Source: Streptococcus suis (GTDB lineage: Bacteria > Bacillota > Bacilli > Lactobacillales > Streptococcaceae). From it: a DNA stretch of 64,000 bases. The position numbers were made by a program, and so were the translations under genes. Within the stretch, counting starts at the first letter, position 1; each line of letters opens with the position of its first letter. The notes below the pieces were generated by a model. That model was not told the origin of the DNA. It saw only the letters and a list, made by a program, of their open reading frames with translations, and did not search any database. Of this stretch, positions 37,612-47,611 are shown in pieces. Location: assembly GCF_002960625.1 (NCBI RefSeq), contig NZ_POJH01000031.1, positions 106,498 through 170,497 on the forward strand, written 5' to 3'.

Positions 37612-38329
37612 TTAATATGTCTTGTCTACTAAGCTTTCCCAAAGCGCTCTAACTGCAAAAATAGGATAGGGAAGCAAAAGCTTTTCCAACTACCTATTTC
37701 TAGGGGAACTGCTATAGATTGGAGATAAATCTTGCGACAACAAGTGTCAATTAGACCCCCGGACTTGCCTCGCTTTCTCGTTTTCAGGCGAGGGTTCCAA
37801 CAGTTTGGGGAACTGTTGGAAGCAGGAAATAAAACTTGCGACAGCAAGTGTCAACTAGCCTATCCGTAGGCTGCCTCGCTTTCTCGTTTTTAGGCGAGAG
37901 CGTATGGTCGCTCTCACATTTCTAGGCGACCAGCTGAAAGAGTCTAGCCCCAGACTCTTTCACTCCACTTCAACTGCCTTGCTTTCGTATTTCTGGGCAA
38001 GGGCTAGAATAGCCTATCCGTAGGCTGCCTCGCTCTCTTGTTTTCAAGCTCGGGTTAAAATAGTCCACTGGACTTGCCTCGCTTTCTCGTTTTTAGGCGA
38101 GGGCGTATGGTCGCTCTCACATTTCTAGGCGACCAGCTGAAAGAGTCTAGCCCCAGACTCTTTCACTCCACTTCAACTGCCTTGCTTTCGTATTTCTGGG
38201 CAAGGGCTAGAATAGCCTATCCGCAGGCTGCCTCGCTCTCTTGTTGTCAAGCTCGGGTTAAAATAGTCCACTGGACTTGCCTCGCTTTCTCATTTTCAGG
38301 CGAGGGCTAAAACAGTCCACTGGACTGTT
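37612..38329. repeat. Second modular hairpin array, downstream of ilvC
   Basis: No gene is visible in these 718 bp. Two hairpin types alternate. Type A has a 6-bp variable stem around a T-rich loop (TTTCTCGTTTTTA-like): CCTCGC/GCGAGG (37768, 37874, 38077, 38280), GGTCGC/GCGACC (37906) and CCTTGC/GCAAGG (37977). Type B has AGTCCA-C-TGGACT, AGCCTA-TCCG-TAGGCT and AAAGAGTCT / AGACTCTTT. CTTGC-GACA-GCAAG also occurs at 37835, with an imperfect copy at 37731. The block would form the 3' untranslated region of ilvC. Confidence 0.8.
37873..38278. repeat. Tandem duplication, two 203-bp units
   Basis: GCCTCGCTTTCTC recurs at 37873, 38076 and 38279, exactly 203 bp apart; the intervening sequence (including CGTATGGTCGCTCTCACATT at 37901 and 38104) is nearly identical in both units. 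Few substitutions separate them, so the duplication is recent. Confidence 0.9.
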
Positions 38330-39412
<1,083 letters not shown>

Positions 39413-39533
39413 TTAACATGGTCTATCATGTACATTCCTAGTTGCTCATCTTTCTTTTAATTCTAGGCAGCGAGGCAAAGGCTATACTAATGGTATGCCA
39501 AGCCGAGCTAACGACGAAGTAAAAGACAAGTGT

Positions 39534-39550
39534 GCGACTAGGTTAGTCGC
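39534..39550 (-). promoter_or_regulatory. Hairpin at the ilvN stop codon
   Basis: GCGACTA / TAGTCGC stem (3-nt loop) includes the ilvN stop codon. It lacks a T-run and could stabilise or process the ilvBN-ilvC mRNA. Confidence 0.45.
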
Positions 39551-40019
39551 GGCTAAAGCCAGTTGCCCCCGTCCTTGCGATATTTTTAATACCATAAGGC
39601 TGAATCACACGCAGAAGGGCGTCAATCTTATCTCCGTCACCAGTCATTTGGATGGTAATGGAGTGGGGTGCTACATCAACAACGCTGGCCCGGAAAGGTT
39701 GGATAATGGCTAAAATTTCTGCCCGCTTAGCTGGTGGAGCAACAATCTTAACCAAGATTACTTCCCGTTCCAAGTGGGGAATATCTGTCAAATCACGGAC
39801 ACGAACCACATCAATCAAGCGATTGAGCTGTTTGATGATTTGCTCCACTTCATCCATGGTTGCCACATCGACAATCACTGTAACTCGGGAAATGCCATCT
39901 ACTTCTGTCGGACCAACAGATATGGACTCAATATTGATTTGCCGACGAGATAGGACACCTGTAAAGCGGTTGAGGACGCCTGATGAATTTCGTAATTTTG
40001 CTGTTAACATTCTACGCAT
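39543..40019 (-). CDS. ilvN: Acetolactate synthase small subunit IlvN
   Basis: IlvN (158 aa) is the regulatory subunit that gives valine feedback inhibition. The N-terminal ACT domain (RMLTAKLRNSSGVLNRFTGVLSRRQINIESISVG) and the C-terminal ALS_ss domain (EVILVKIVAPPAKRAEILAII) are visible. Start overlaps ilvB by 8 bp. Confidence 0.95.
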   Translation of the reverse strand: MRRMLTAKLRNSSGVLNRFTGVLSRRQINIESISVGPTEVDGISRVTVIVDVATMDEVEQIIKQLNRLIDVVRVRDLTDIPHLEREVILVKIVAPPAKRAEILAIIQPFRASVVDVAPHSITIQMTGDGDKIDALLRVIQPYGIKNIARTGATGFSRD

Positions 40020-41715
40020 TGAACTTCACCCCCAACATCTCTGCATTGCTCTTACCAGCTGGCACCATTGGTTGAACGTGTTCTGCTTTGGAAATATGCA
40101 CTTCAATCAACATAGGCTTGTCTTCCAAAATAACTTTCATATCTTCAGCCAGGGTCGCTGGATTGTCAAAACTGTAGTGAGCAATTCCGTAGGCTTCCGC
40201 TAGCAGCTGGAAATTCGGCTCTGCATCAAAGACAGACTGGCTACGACGTTTGTCATAGAAGGACTCCTGCCACTGACGGACCATGCCGAGCGAGTGGTTG
40301 TTAATCAGAACCACCTTAATCGGTACACCATAGCCGTTGAGAATGGCTAATTCCTGGTTGGTCATCTGGAAACCACCGTCCCCAACAAAGCAGACAACTT
40401 CCCTGTCTAGATTGGCTAACTTGGCACCAATGGCTGCTGGAATACCAAATCCCATAGTTCCCATGCCACCTGATGTCACTAACTGGCGAGCATGTTTATA
40501 AGGATAGAACTGAGCGGTCCACATCTGGTGTTGCCCGACGTCTGTGACCACAATCGCATCTCCTTTGGTTAATTGACCAATTAATTCAATAGCCTGTTGT
40601 GGTTTGATAAATTCAGAATCTCCCTCATACCAGAATGGTGCTCTGCGTTTATTTTCTAAGACCTGGGCGGTCCAGTCAGCGTAATCTGTTTCCACAGTTT
40701 CCAGCTTGAGCAAGGCTTGGAGAGTTGCCTTAGCATCTCCTACGACTGGTATGGCTGTTTTCTTAACCTTACCGATTTCAGCTGGGTCGATATCAATATG
40801 GGCAACGGTTGCGTTGGGTGCATAGCTGAGAGGATTACCTGTCAAACGGTCATCAAAACGAGCTCCGATATTGATGATATAATCCGCATCATTCATAGCC
40901 ATATTGGCAGCATAGGAACCATGCATACCACCCATACCTAGTGCTAATTCATGCTCAATCGGCATAGCACCTAAACCTAGCAAGGTAGAAACAACTGGAA
41001 TCCTATAACGTTCCGCAAAGGCAATCAGCTCTTGATTGGCATCTGCGTAATTGACACCTCCACCAGCAAGAATAACAGGTTGCTTGGCTTGGGTCAGTTG
41101 TTTCAATACTTTCTTGACCTGCAAGCCATTCGGCTCAACTGTTGGTTGATAACTTGGAAGTTGAACAGTTGGATCGTGATAAAAATCAACTAATCTCTCT
41201 TGAATATCTTTTGGAACGTCAATGACAACCGGACCTGGACGACCTGTTGTTGCGATATGAAGAGCCTCTGTAATGACACGAGGAATATCAGCGGTATCTC
41301 TAATTTGATAATTATACTTGGTAATTGGCATGGTCATTCCCAAGACATCGGCTTCTTGAAAGGCATCCTTACCGATACCTCGTGTAGCCACTTGACCTGT
41401 AAAGACCAAGAGGGGAACACTATCTCCCATAGCGTCCGCTATTCCTGTGATGGCATTTGTTGCTCCTGGACCAGAAGTTACAATCGCTACCCCCACCTTT
41501 CCTGATGATTTAGCGTAACCTTCTGCCTCATGCACTGCACCTTGTTCATGACGAGCCAAGATATGTTGAATACCCTCATATTGGTAAATCGCATCATACA
41601 AAGGTAAGACCGCTCCTCCTGGATAACCAAAGACCAGGTCTACCCCTAATTGATGCAAGGTATCCAAGATTAGATAAGACCCCGAACGTGGTTGGTCTAA
41701 TTGAATTTCTTGCAC
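40012..41715 (-). CDS. ilvB: Acetolactate synthase large subunit IlvB
   Basis: IlvB (567 aa) is the ThDP-dependent enzyme that condenses pyruvate with pyruvate or 2-oxobutyrate. GYPGGAVLPLYDAI with the catalytic Glu in RHEQGAVHEAEGYA, the central FAD domain and the ThDP motif GDGGFQMTNQELAIL-x-NN are present. I place the start at GTG 41715 because AGGAGG lies seven bases upstream; the longer frame starts within that site. Promoter and perfect CodY box lie directly upstream. Confidence 0.96.
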   Translation of the reverse strand: MQEIQLDQPRSGSYLILDTLHQLGVDLVFGYPGGAVLPLYDAIYQYEGIQHILARHEQGAVHEAEGYAKSSGKVGVAIVTSGPGATNAITGIADAMGDSVPLLVFTGQVATRGIGKDAFQEADVLGMTMPITKYNYQIRDTADIPRVITEALHIATTGRPGPVVIDVPKDIQERLVDFYHDPTVQLPSYQPTVEPNGLQVKKVLKQLTQAKQPVILAGGGVNYADANQELIAFAERYRIPVVSTLLGLGAMPIEHELALGMGGMHGSYAANMAMNDADYIINIGARFDDRLTGNPLSYAPNATVAHIDIDPAEIGKVKKTAIPVVGDAKATLQALLKLETVETDYADWTAQVLENKRRAPFWYEGDSEFIKPQQAIELIGQLTKGDAIVVTDVGQHQMWTAQFYPYKHARQLVTSGGMGTMGFGIPAAIGAKLANLDREVVCFVGDGGFQMTNQELAILNGYGVPIKVVLINNHSLGMVRQWQESFYDKRRSQSVFDAEPNFQLLAEAYGIAHYSFDNPATLAEDMKVILEDKPMLIEVHISKAEHVQPMVPAGKSNAEMLGVKFNA

Positions 41716-41748
41716 GAATACTCCTCCTCTCTGCAAATGTTATCTACT

Positions 41749-41776
41749 ATAATATCACAAGGAGATAGAATGTCAA
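41749..41776 (-). promoter_or_regulatory. Promoter of ilvBNC
   Basis: -35 TTGACA (41771-41776), 16-bp spacer and extended -10 TGA-TATTAT (41749-41757) on the minus strand. Confidence 0.75.
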
Positions 41777-41778
41777 GG

Positions 41779-41793
41779 AATTTTCTGAAAATT
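41779..41793. promoter_or_regulatory. Perfect CodY box upstream of ilvBNC
   Basis: AATTTTCAGAAAATT (minus strand) matches the consensus AATTTTCWGAAAATT at 15 of 15 positions and ends two bases before the ilvB -35. It could also affect the divergent glycosyltransferase operon. Confidence 0.9.
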
Positions 41794-41938
41794 CCTACAT
41801 TTGTTTGTTTTCTTAAATATTTCCGAAAAAATTCTTAAAGCAAACTTAAGCAAATCGCAAGTCCTGTCTAGTTTTAGCTTGCTTTTAGGAAAGGCCCGTA
41901 TAGTAGACTCATCAAGAAAAACACACGAGGTTTATGAT

Positions 41939-42991
41939 ATGTATTATGTAGTGATACCGGCTTATCAGCCAGATGAAAAATTAATCCAACTCTTAGAAGT
42001 AATGAAAAATAGACTGAATTGCCAGATTATCGTTGTGGATGATGGAAGTACAGGCGAATCAAGAAATATTATTGAAATCGCCAAAACTTATGCCATTGTT
42101 CTCCACCACGATGTCAACAAAGGAAAGGGACAAGCCCTACGAACAGCTTTTAGCTTTATCCAAGATTTGAGAAAGCCAGGTGTCATCGTTACAGCTGATG
42201 CGGATGGACAACACGCTGTCAATGATATTGATCGGGTAGCACGCGCAGCAATGAATTTACCAAGTCGCCTCATCCTTGGTGTTCGTCAATTTACCAAAGA
42301 CATCCCTCTCCGCAGTCGCTTCGGTAACAAACTAACCAGAGTATTGTTCAGACTACAAACCGGTGTCAATGTAACAGACACACAAACAGGCTTACGTGGT
42401 TTCCATACCGATTTGATTCCCCTTATGTTAGGAGTTGAGGGAGATCGTTATGAATACGAGATGAATATGCTGACCCAGGCCAGTCAACGCTATAAAATCA
42501 CAGAAGTTCCCATTCAAACCATCTATATCGATGACAATGCTAGTTCACATTTTCGTCCTATCAAAGACGGACTACTAATTTATAAGAATCTCTTCAAGTT
42601 TGCCCTGGCATCATTTGGTGGCTTTCTAGTAGACTACGGTGTGTATGCTCTGGCATTGTTGTTGCTAACAGGACTACCGACTGCCGCACGCTTGTTAGTC
42701 GCGAATAGCATTGCACGCATTTGTAGTGCTAGCTGTAACTTTGCCCTTAACAAGAAGTTAGTCTTTAAAAATAAAGAAAGCGTCACTCGTACTGGAGCCG
42801 GCTACTTTACTTTAGCCCTTATCCTCTTCCTTTGTGACACTGCGCTTCTTTATCTCTTCCACCAAATTCTAGGACTCAATCTCTACATTGTCAAACTGGC
42901 AGTTGGTCTCTTCCTATTCCTAGCTTCATGGTTTGTTCAAAAAAATATCATCTTTAAAGAAAGGAAATCATTTTCCCATGAAATTGCTTAA
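41939..42991 (+). CDS. Family-2 glycosyltransferase with C-terminal GtrA domain
   Basis: This 350-residue protein joins a GT-A glycosyltransferase (VVIPAYQPDE, VVDDGSTGES, TADADGQH DxD motif) to a four-helix GtrA-like membrane domain (about 215-340; ALASFGGFLVDYGVYALALLLL, FALNKKLVF). The arrangement is like polyprenyl-phosphate sugar synthases that also act as or with a flippase. The start is ATG 41939 (MYYVVIPAYQPD), with only a weak AGG before it; a frame open for 46 more codons crosses the promoter region. Overlaps the next gene by 14 bp. Confidence 0.88.
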   Translation: MYYVVIPAYQPDEKLIQLLEVMKNRLNCQIIVVDDGSTGESRNIIEIAKTYAIVLHHDVNKGKGQALRTAFSFIQDLRKPGVIVTADADGQHAVNDIDRVARAAMNLPSRLILGVRQFTKDIPLRSRFGNKLTRVLFRLQTGVNVTDTQTGLRGFHTDLIPLMLGVEGDRYEYEMNMLTQASQRYKITEVPIQTIYIDDNASSHFRPIKDGLLIYKNLFKFALASFGGFLVDYGVYALALLLLTGLPTAARLLVANSIARICSASCNFALNKKLVFKNKESVTRTGAGYFTLALILFLCDTALLYLFHQILGLNLYIVKLAVGLFLFLASWFVQKNIIFKERKSFSHEIA

Positions 42992-43913
42992 AAAACCCTT
43001 TGCTTACGCTTCAATCTTCGGAATGCTCTTAACCAGTGGATTCACCTATTCTATGCTCAAAACCTTCGTCATCTCAGAGGCCATCTCAACAGTAGCTGCA
43101 AGCAATACCACAGCAAGTAGCCAAGATACAACTACCTCTTCTTCATCGACAGCTGCTACCACCGCAACAAACGTATCTACGACAGATACCAGCTATAGGG
43201 ATGACAATATCCAAATCAACTTGGAAACCATCACAACCAACAATACAACTGTCTATGTAGCAGATATCCAAGTTAGCTCGCCAGAGTATTTAAAAACAGC
43301 CTTGGCTCAAAACACTTACGGTACAAACGTAACAGCCAAAACCTCAGAAACAGCTGCTGCAAACAATGCTATCCTAGCGGTTAATGGTGATTACTACGGA
43401 GCCAACTCAACTGGTTATGTTATTAAAAATGGTGTTCTCTACCGTGATACTGTTCGCGACAACGCATCTTACGGTGACTTGGCTATCTACGCAGACGGCT
43501 CATTCGAAATCATTTATGAAAATGAGATTACTGCCCAAGAATTGATTGACAAGGGTGTGGTCAACCTCTTAGCCTTCGGACCAACCTTGGTTGAAAATGG
43601 TGAGATCGTTGTCGATACATCAACAGAAGTCGGTCGTGCCATGGCATCAAACCCTCGCTCTGCTATCGGTATCATTGATGAAAACCACTACATTATCGTT
43701 GTCGCAGATGGACGTACTTCAGAAAGTGAAGGACTCTCACTCTATCAAATGGCCGAAGTCATGAAACAGTATGGCGTGCAAACAGCCTATAACCTTGACG
43801 GTGGGGGTTCATCTACGCTTTACTTCAACGGTCAAGTAATTAACAACCCAACAACAAACGGAAATACTATCTCAGAAAGGGCGGTGAGTGACATTGTCTA
43901 CATCGGTTACTAA
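42978..43913 (+). CDS. Exported phosphodiester glycosidase (NAGPA-domain) protein
   Basis: This 311-residue protein has an N-terminal membrane anchor or signal (about 8-35), a Ser/Thr-rich linker (about 40-80) and a C-terminal NAGPA/DUF2233 domain with AVNGDYYG, NPRSAIGIIDENHYIIVVADGR, YNLDGGGSSTLYFNG and ISERAVSDIVYIG. NAGPA enzymes cleave GlcNAc-1-phosphodiester bonds, for example in sugar-capped phosphate polymers. GGAA Shine-Dalgarno. Between a GT2/GtrA enzyme and a membrane protein, it may edit a cell-surface glycopolymer. Confidence 0.88.
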   Translation: MKLLKKPFAYASIFGMLLTSGFTYSMLKTFVISEAISTVAASNTTASSQDTTTSSSSTAATTATNVSTTDTSYRDDNIQINLETITTNNTTVYVADIQVSSPEYLKTALAQNTYGTNVTAKTSETAAANNAILAVNGDYYGANSTGYVIKNGVLYRDTVRDNASYGDLAIYADGSFEIIYENEITAQELIDKGVVNLLAFGPTLVENGEIVVDTSTEVGRAMASNPRSAIGIIDENHYIIVVADGRTSESEGLSLYQMAEVMKQYGVQTAYNLDGGGSSTLYFNGQVINNPTTNGNTISERAVSDIVYIGY

Positions 43914-44310
43914 TCAAACATCAGGGCGTACTGCACGCACCTTCATCACATACTTAGCTACAACAGCCTTCCTCTTCATCTTCAGCCGAATCTATGAAAG
44001 CCTTAGTTATGGTGAAGTCTCTGTCTTTATGCACTACATGTTCTGCGTGACCCTGATTGGTGGTGGGCTACTCCTTGGCTTGCTCACTATCAAGCCAAAC
44101 CTATCACGTCTGACTTTCAATCTCTGGAATTCAGGTGTAGCAACTATCACAGCAGGCTTCCTACTCCGTGGTATCATTAACCTATCTGGTCGTTCGACAA
44201 CCTTGGACCAACCCTATTGGTTTGTCGGTGCAGGATTCTTAGTTCTTGCCTTGATTAGCCTCTTCTTTACCGGAAACAAGAAAGCACAGCTCCGAGCAAC
44301 TGCTCAGTAA
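43888..44310 (+). CDS. Small four-helix membrane protein
   Basis: This 140-residue protein has about four hydrophobic helices (roughly 20-42, 46-70, 82-104, 113-133) and a basic C-terminus. It overlaps the NAGPA gene by 26 bp, so it is cotranslated with it. The start is GTG 43888; TTG 43894 is an alternative. I recognise no family. The operon suggests a role beside the two glycan genes. Confidence 0.7.
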   Translation: MTLSTSVTNQTSGRTARTFITYLATTAFLFIFSRIYESLSYGEVSVFMHYMFCVTLIGGGLLLGLLTIKPNLSRLTFNLWNSGVATITAGFLLRGIINLSGRSTTLDQPYWFVGAGFLVLALISLFFTGNKKAQLRATAQ

Positions 44311-44324
44311 CAAGAATAAACTAG

Positions 44325-44356
44325 AACAGCCTTTAAAACATCCAAGGCTGTTTTGT
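44325..44356 (+). terminator. Terminator of the glycan operon
   Basis: AACAGCCTT / AAGGCTGTT stem, then TTTG-TTTTA. Confidence 0.8.
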
Positions 44357-44367
44357 TTTATTTTTGC

Positions 44368-44432
44368 AAAATTCAGAAATTTCGCATCATTTAACAAATC
44401 CTTTTTCATTTCCCTCAGAACTATGGTATAAT
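44368..44432 (+). promoter_or_regulatory. ilvD promoter with CodY-like box
   Basis: -35 TTTTCA (44403-44408), 18-bp spacer and extended -10 TGG-TATAAT (44427-44432). AAAATTCAGAAATTT (44368-44382) matches the CodY consensus at 12 of 15 positions, about 20 bp upstream. Confidence 0.55.
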
Positions 44433-44469
44433 AAATAAAATAACTTTCAAAAGGATAGGGAGAAGAGTA

Positions 44470-46185
44470 ATGACCGATAAAGATACACTAAAAAACCTCC
44501 GTCATCGTAGTTCTGTCTACGATTCGATGGTCAAGTCGCCCAACCGTGCCATGTTACGAGCAACAGGAATGACCGACGATAGTTTTGAAAAACCGATTGT
44601 TGGGGTTATTTCGACATGGGCTGAAAATACACCTTGTAACATCCACCTTCATGACTTTGGAAAATTAGCCAAAGAAGGGGTTAAAGATGCGGGTGCCTGG
44701 CCTGTTCAATATGGTACCATTACCGTTGCAGACGGAATCGCTATGGGGACTCCGGGAATGCGTTTCTCACTGACTTCACGTGATATCATTGCAGATTCTA
44801 TTGAGGCAGCTATGGGAGGGCATAACGTGGATGCCTTTGTCGCAATCGGTGGCTGTGATAAAAACATGCCTGGTTCTATGATTGCTATCGCCAATATGGA
44901 CATTCCTGCCGTATTTGCCTACGGTGGAACCATTGCACCAGGAAACCTCAATGGAAAAGATATTGACCTCGTTTCTGTCTTCGAAGGAATCGGAAAATGG
45001 AACAATGGCGACTTAACTGCTGAAGAAGTTCGTCAGATTGAGTGCAATGCCTGTCCTGGTCCTGGTGGTTGTGGTGGTATGTACACTGCCAATACCATGG
45101 CTACTGCCATTGAGGTAATGGGCATGTCCATTCCTGGCTCTTCTTCTCACCCAGCTGAATCTCCTGAGAAGAAGGCTGATATTGAAGAAGCTGGTCGTGC
45201 TGTTGTTCGCATGCTAGAACTGGGCATCAAACCATCTGATATTATGACTCGTGAAGCCTTTGAAGATGCTATCACTGTTACCATGGCTCTGGGCGGATCA
45301 ACTAACGCTACTCTGCACTTACTGGCCATTGCCCATGCTGCCAACGTTGATTTGACCTTGGAAGATTTCAATGATTTCCAAGAACGCGTGCCTCATTTGG
45401 CCGACTTAAAACCATCTGGTAAATATGTTTTCCAAGACCTCTACAATGTCGGCGGTGTTCCTGCAGTTATGAAATACTTGCTCAAAAACGGCTTCCTTCA
45501 TGGCGACCGTATCACATGTACAGGTAAAACCGTTGCTGAAAACCTTGAAGCTTTTGCAGACTTAACTCCAGGTCAAGATGTCATCATGCCACTTGAAAAT
45601 CCAAAACGTGCAGATGGCCCACTCATCATCCTCAAAGGTAACCTTGCTCCTGAAGGTGCCGTTGCCAAGGTTTCTGGTGTGAAAGTCCGCAACCATACAG
45701 GTCCAGCCAAGGTCTTTGATTCTGAAGAGGAAGCGATTGAAGCAGTCTTGACCGATGAAATCGTTGATGGCGATGTGGTGGTTGTCCGCTATGTTGGACC
45801 AAAAGGTGGTCCTGGTATGCCTGAAATGCTATCGCTTTCTTCTATGATTGTCGGAAAAGGCCAAGGTGACAAGGTAGCCCTTCTGACAGACGGTCGTTTC
45901 TCTGGTGGTACCTATGGACTGGTTGTTGGACACATCGCACCTGAAGCTCAGGATGGTGGTCCAATTGCCTACCTCCGCACAGGTGATTTGGTGACGGTTG
46001 ATCAAGATACCAAAGAAATCACCATGCACGTTTCTGACCAAGAAATCGAAGAACGCAAGAAAACTACTGTTATCCCCCCACTCTACTCTCGTGGGGTTCT
46101 CGGTAAATATGCCCATACCGTATCATCTGCCTCTAAAGGAGCCGTTACCGACTTCTGGAGACCAGAACGAAGCGGTAAAAAATAA
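44470..46185 (+). CDS. ilvD: Dihydroxy-acid dehydratase IlvD
   Basis: IlvD (571 aa) is the Fe-S enzyme dehydrating dihydroxy-acids in valine/isoleucine synthesis. Cluster cysteines lie in [17 protein letters not shown] and [27 protein letters not shown] and the C-terminal [13 protein letters not shown] and [11 protein letters not shown] are typical. It depends on the suf products for its cluster. GGGAG Shine-Dalgarno. Monocistronic unless readthrough reaches the next gene. Confidence 0.96.
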   Translation: MTDKDTLKNLRHRSSVYDSMVKSPNRAMLRATGMTDDSFEKPIVGVISTWAENTPCNIHLHDFGKLAKEGVKDAGAWPVQYGTITVADGIAMGTPGMRFSLTSRDIIADSIEAAMGGHNVDAFVAIGGCDKNMPGSMIAIANMDIPAVFAYGGTIAPGNLNGKDIDLVSVFEGIGKWNNGDLTAEEVRQIECNACPGPGGCGGMYTANTMATAIEVMGMSIPGSSSHPAESPEKKADIEEAGRAVVRMLELGIKPSDIMTREAFEDAITVTMALGGSTNATLHLLAIAHAANVDLTLEDFNDFQERVPHLADLKPSGKYVFQDLYNVGGVPAVMKYLLKNGFLHGDRITCTGKTVAENLEAFADLTPGQDVIMPLENPKRADGPLIILKGNLAPEGAVAKVSGVKVRNHTGPAKVFDSEEEAIEAVLTDEIVDGDVVVVRYVGPKGGPGMPEMLSLSSMIVGKGQGDKVALLTDGRFSGGTYGLVVGHIAPEAQDGGPIAYLRTGDLVTVDQDTKEITMHVSDQEIEERKKTTVIPPLYSRGVLGKYAHTVSSASKGAVTDFWRPERSGKK

Positions 46186-46194
46186 AAAGAATTC

Positions 46195-46224
46195 AACCCC
46201 TGTCACACAATGACCGGGGTTTTT
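46195..46224 (+). terminator. Terminator of ilvD
   Basis: AACCCC-GTCA pairs with TGAC-GGGGTT, followed by TTTT. The next gene's Shine-Dalgarno (AAAGGAG) begins right after the T-run. Confidence 0.82.
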
Positions 46225-46239
46225 AAAGGAGTAAATGGA

Positions 46240-46626
46240 ATGAAACTAAACGTCGAACTATCCCGCTTTCGCGTTAAGGAAGGCAAGACTGCCAAAGTAG
46301 ATGAATGGATGGCCTTTCTCAACGAACACATGGAAGACACCCTTCTAACACTTGAAGGTGAGAAAATGTATGTCGAAACTATCTTCCGTGAAGTTCTGGA
46401 CGGCCGCGAATACCTTTACTGGTATTCTGTCCAAGCTGAAGGAGGGATTGAAGTCGAAGATTCAGAATCCTATATTGATAAAAAACACATGGAATATTGG
46501 GAAGAATGCATCGACCCGAGCTATGGTATGGTCGATTTGGATCCACAAGTTATCATGATTCCTAAGCCTGTTTATGAAACCATGGAAGAATTAGACAGAC
46601 AATACGACGAAACATTTAAAAAATGA
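46240..46626 (+). CDS. DUF6176-type small cytosolic protein
   Basis: This 128-residue soluble acidic protein has LSRFRVKEGKTAKVDEWMAFLNEHMEDTLLTLEGEKMYVETIFRE followed by DGREYLYWYSVQ, the pattern of DUF6176 proteins (ferredoxin-like dimeric barrels). ATG 46240 is chosen by AAAGGAG eight bases upstream. It follows the ilvD terminator with no promoter visible, so expression likely comes from readthrough. Function unknown. Confidence 0.75.
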   Translation: MKLNVELSRFRVKEGKTAKVDEWMAFLNEHMEDTLLTLEGEKMYVETIFREVLDGREYLYWYSVQAEGGIEVEDSESYIDKKHMEYWEECIDPSYGMVDLDPQVIMIPKPVYETMEELDRQYDETFKK

Positions 46627-46650
46627 GTTGCTTAACAATGCAACTCATTT
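46621..46650. terminator. Bidirectional terminator
   Basis: AAATGAGTTGC / GCAACTCATTT stem overlapping the stop codon of the DUF6176 gene; serves both convergent genes. Confidence 0.85.
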
Positions 46651-46655
46651 TCTTA

Positions 46656-46997
46656 TTATTTCGGACTGATGCCAAGTGTAATACGGCCCAGACGACTAAT
46701 ACGGGTCATCTTCCAAGCAGGTGACCAAACGATCTCGACTTGAGCATCTTCAATGCCCTCAATTGATTTTAAGGCTGCTACCAATTCTCCTGGCATGGTA
46801 TCGGTACAGGAACAGCCTGCATCCGTAAAGGTCATGATGACCTTACAGAATCCATTCTCATCCAAATCAATTTCATAGACCAAGCCTAAATTATAGATAT
46901 CCAATTCAATTTCCGGATCATAAATATTCTCCAGGACTTCGATCAATTGACTTGAAAGTGCAGCTGCTCGATCATTGATTTTTATATCATCTCTCAT
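46656..46997 (-). CDS. MIP18/SufT-like metal-sulfur cluster assembly factor
   Basis: This 113-residue DUF59 protein contains ENIYDPEIELDIYNLGLVYEIDL and the conserved Cys pair motif TDAGCSCTDTMPGEL. Family members (SufT, PaaD, MIP18) aid Fe-S cluster delivery. I chose ATG 46997 (MRDDIKIND), the usual streptococcal N-terminus, although the ribosome site is weak; the frame stays open 19 codons further. It complements the suf operon at 24-29 kb. Confidence 0.85.
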   Translation of the reverse strand: MRDDIKINDRAAALSSQLIEVLENIYDPEIELDIYNLGLVYEIDLDENGFCKVIMTFTDAGCSCTDTMPGELVAALKSIEGIEDAQVEIVWSPAWKMTRISRLGRITLGISPK

Positions 46998-47088
46998 TGG
47001 AATTCTCAACTTTCTTGTTTTTATCATTTTCTCATATTTTTCATAATTTTTCAAGAAAATGTAGCTTAATTGTCTGAATATTCAAAAA

Positions 47089-47106
47089 GAAGCTCCAAAG
47101 AGCTTC
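47089..47106 (-). terminator. Terminator of the PPOX-family gene
   Basis: GAAGCTC-TTTG-GAGCTTC followed by TTTTTG on the minus strand. Confidence 0.82.
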
Positions 47107-47128
47107 TCAAAGTTTTCTGTCTAGAGAA

Positions 47129-47581
47129 TTAGATCGCTCTCATCTCCTTCGACTGACCTTCTCCAATCTGGAAGACATACTTGTGACCTTGGGTCAAGCT
47201 ATGGTAGAAACCTTTCCCCTCATAAAGTTGAAAAATTTGCATGGTCTTGCGACTTTCCTCGTCCTTGTAAACATGTTGAACATAAGGATTGTCCGCAAAG
47301 ACCTTTTCCAAGAGTTCTTGACTTGCCGGTCTAGCCTTTCCTTCAATTCGAATGACTTGAATAAGATAATCCTCCTCAGATAAGGCCGTGACGGCTAGGC
47401 GCTCATCTCCCATCAATTGGTGGTAAAAATGAGTTTCCGATCCTGTCATAAAGAATACACCATCTTCCGTCGCAGCTGTAATATGAATCGGTCTGGAATG
47501 AGGATTGCCCGCCTCATCAACCGTAGCAAAAATCCCTACCTTCATTTCTTCCAAAATGTCCATGATATCTTTCAATTCCAT
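47129..47581 (-). CDS. Pyridoxamine 5'-phosphate oxidase-like flavoprotein
   Basis: This 150-residue split beta-barrel protein of the PNPOx-like superfamily has IFATVDEAGNPHSRPIHITAATEDGVFFMTGSETHFYHQL followed by AVTALSEEDYLIQVIRIEGKARP. Such proteins bind FMN, F420 or haem; the substrate is not evident. ATG 47581 has AGGAGG seven bases upstream. Monocistronic. Confidence 0.85.
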   Translation of the reverse strand: MELKDIMDILEEMKVGIFATVDEAGNPHSRPIHITAATEDGVFFMTGSETHFYHQLMGDERLAVTALSEEDYLIQVIRIEGKARPASQELLEKVFADNPYVQHVYKDEESRKTMQIFQLYEGKGFYHSLTQGHKYVFQIGEGQSKEMRAI

Positions 47582-47611
47582 AGCACACCTCCTAGACTTC
47601 TTTCTACTTTG

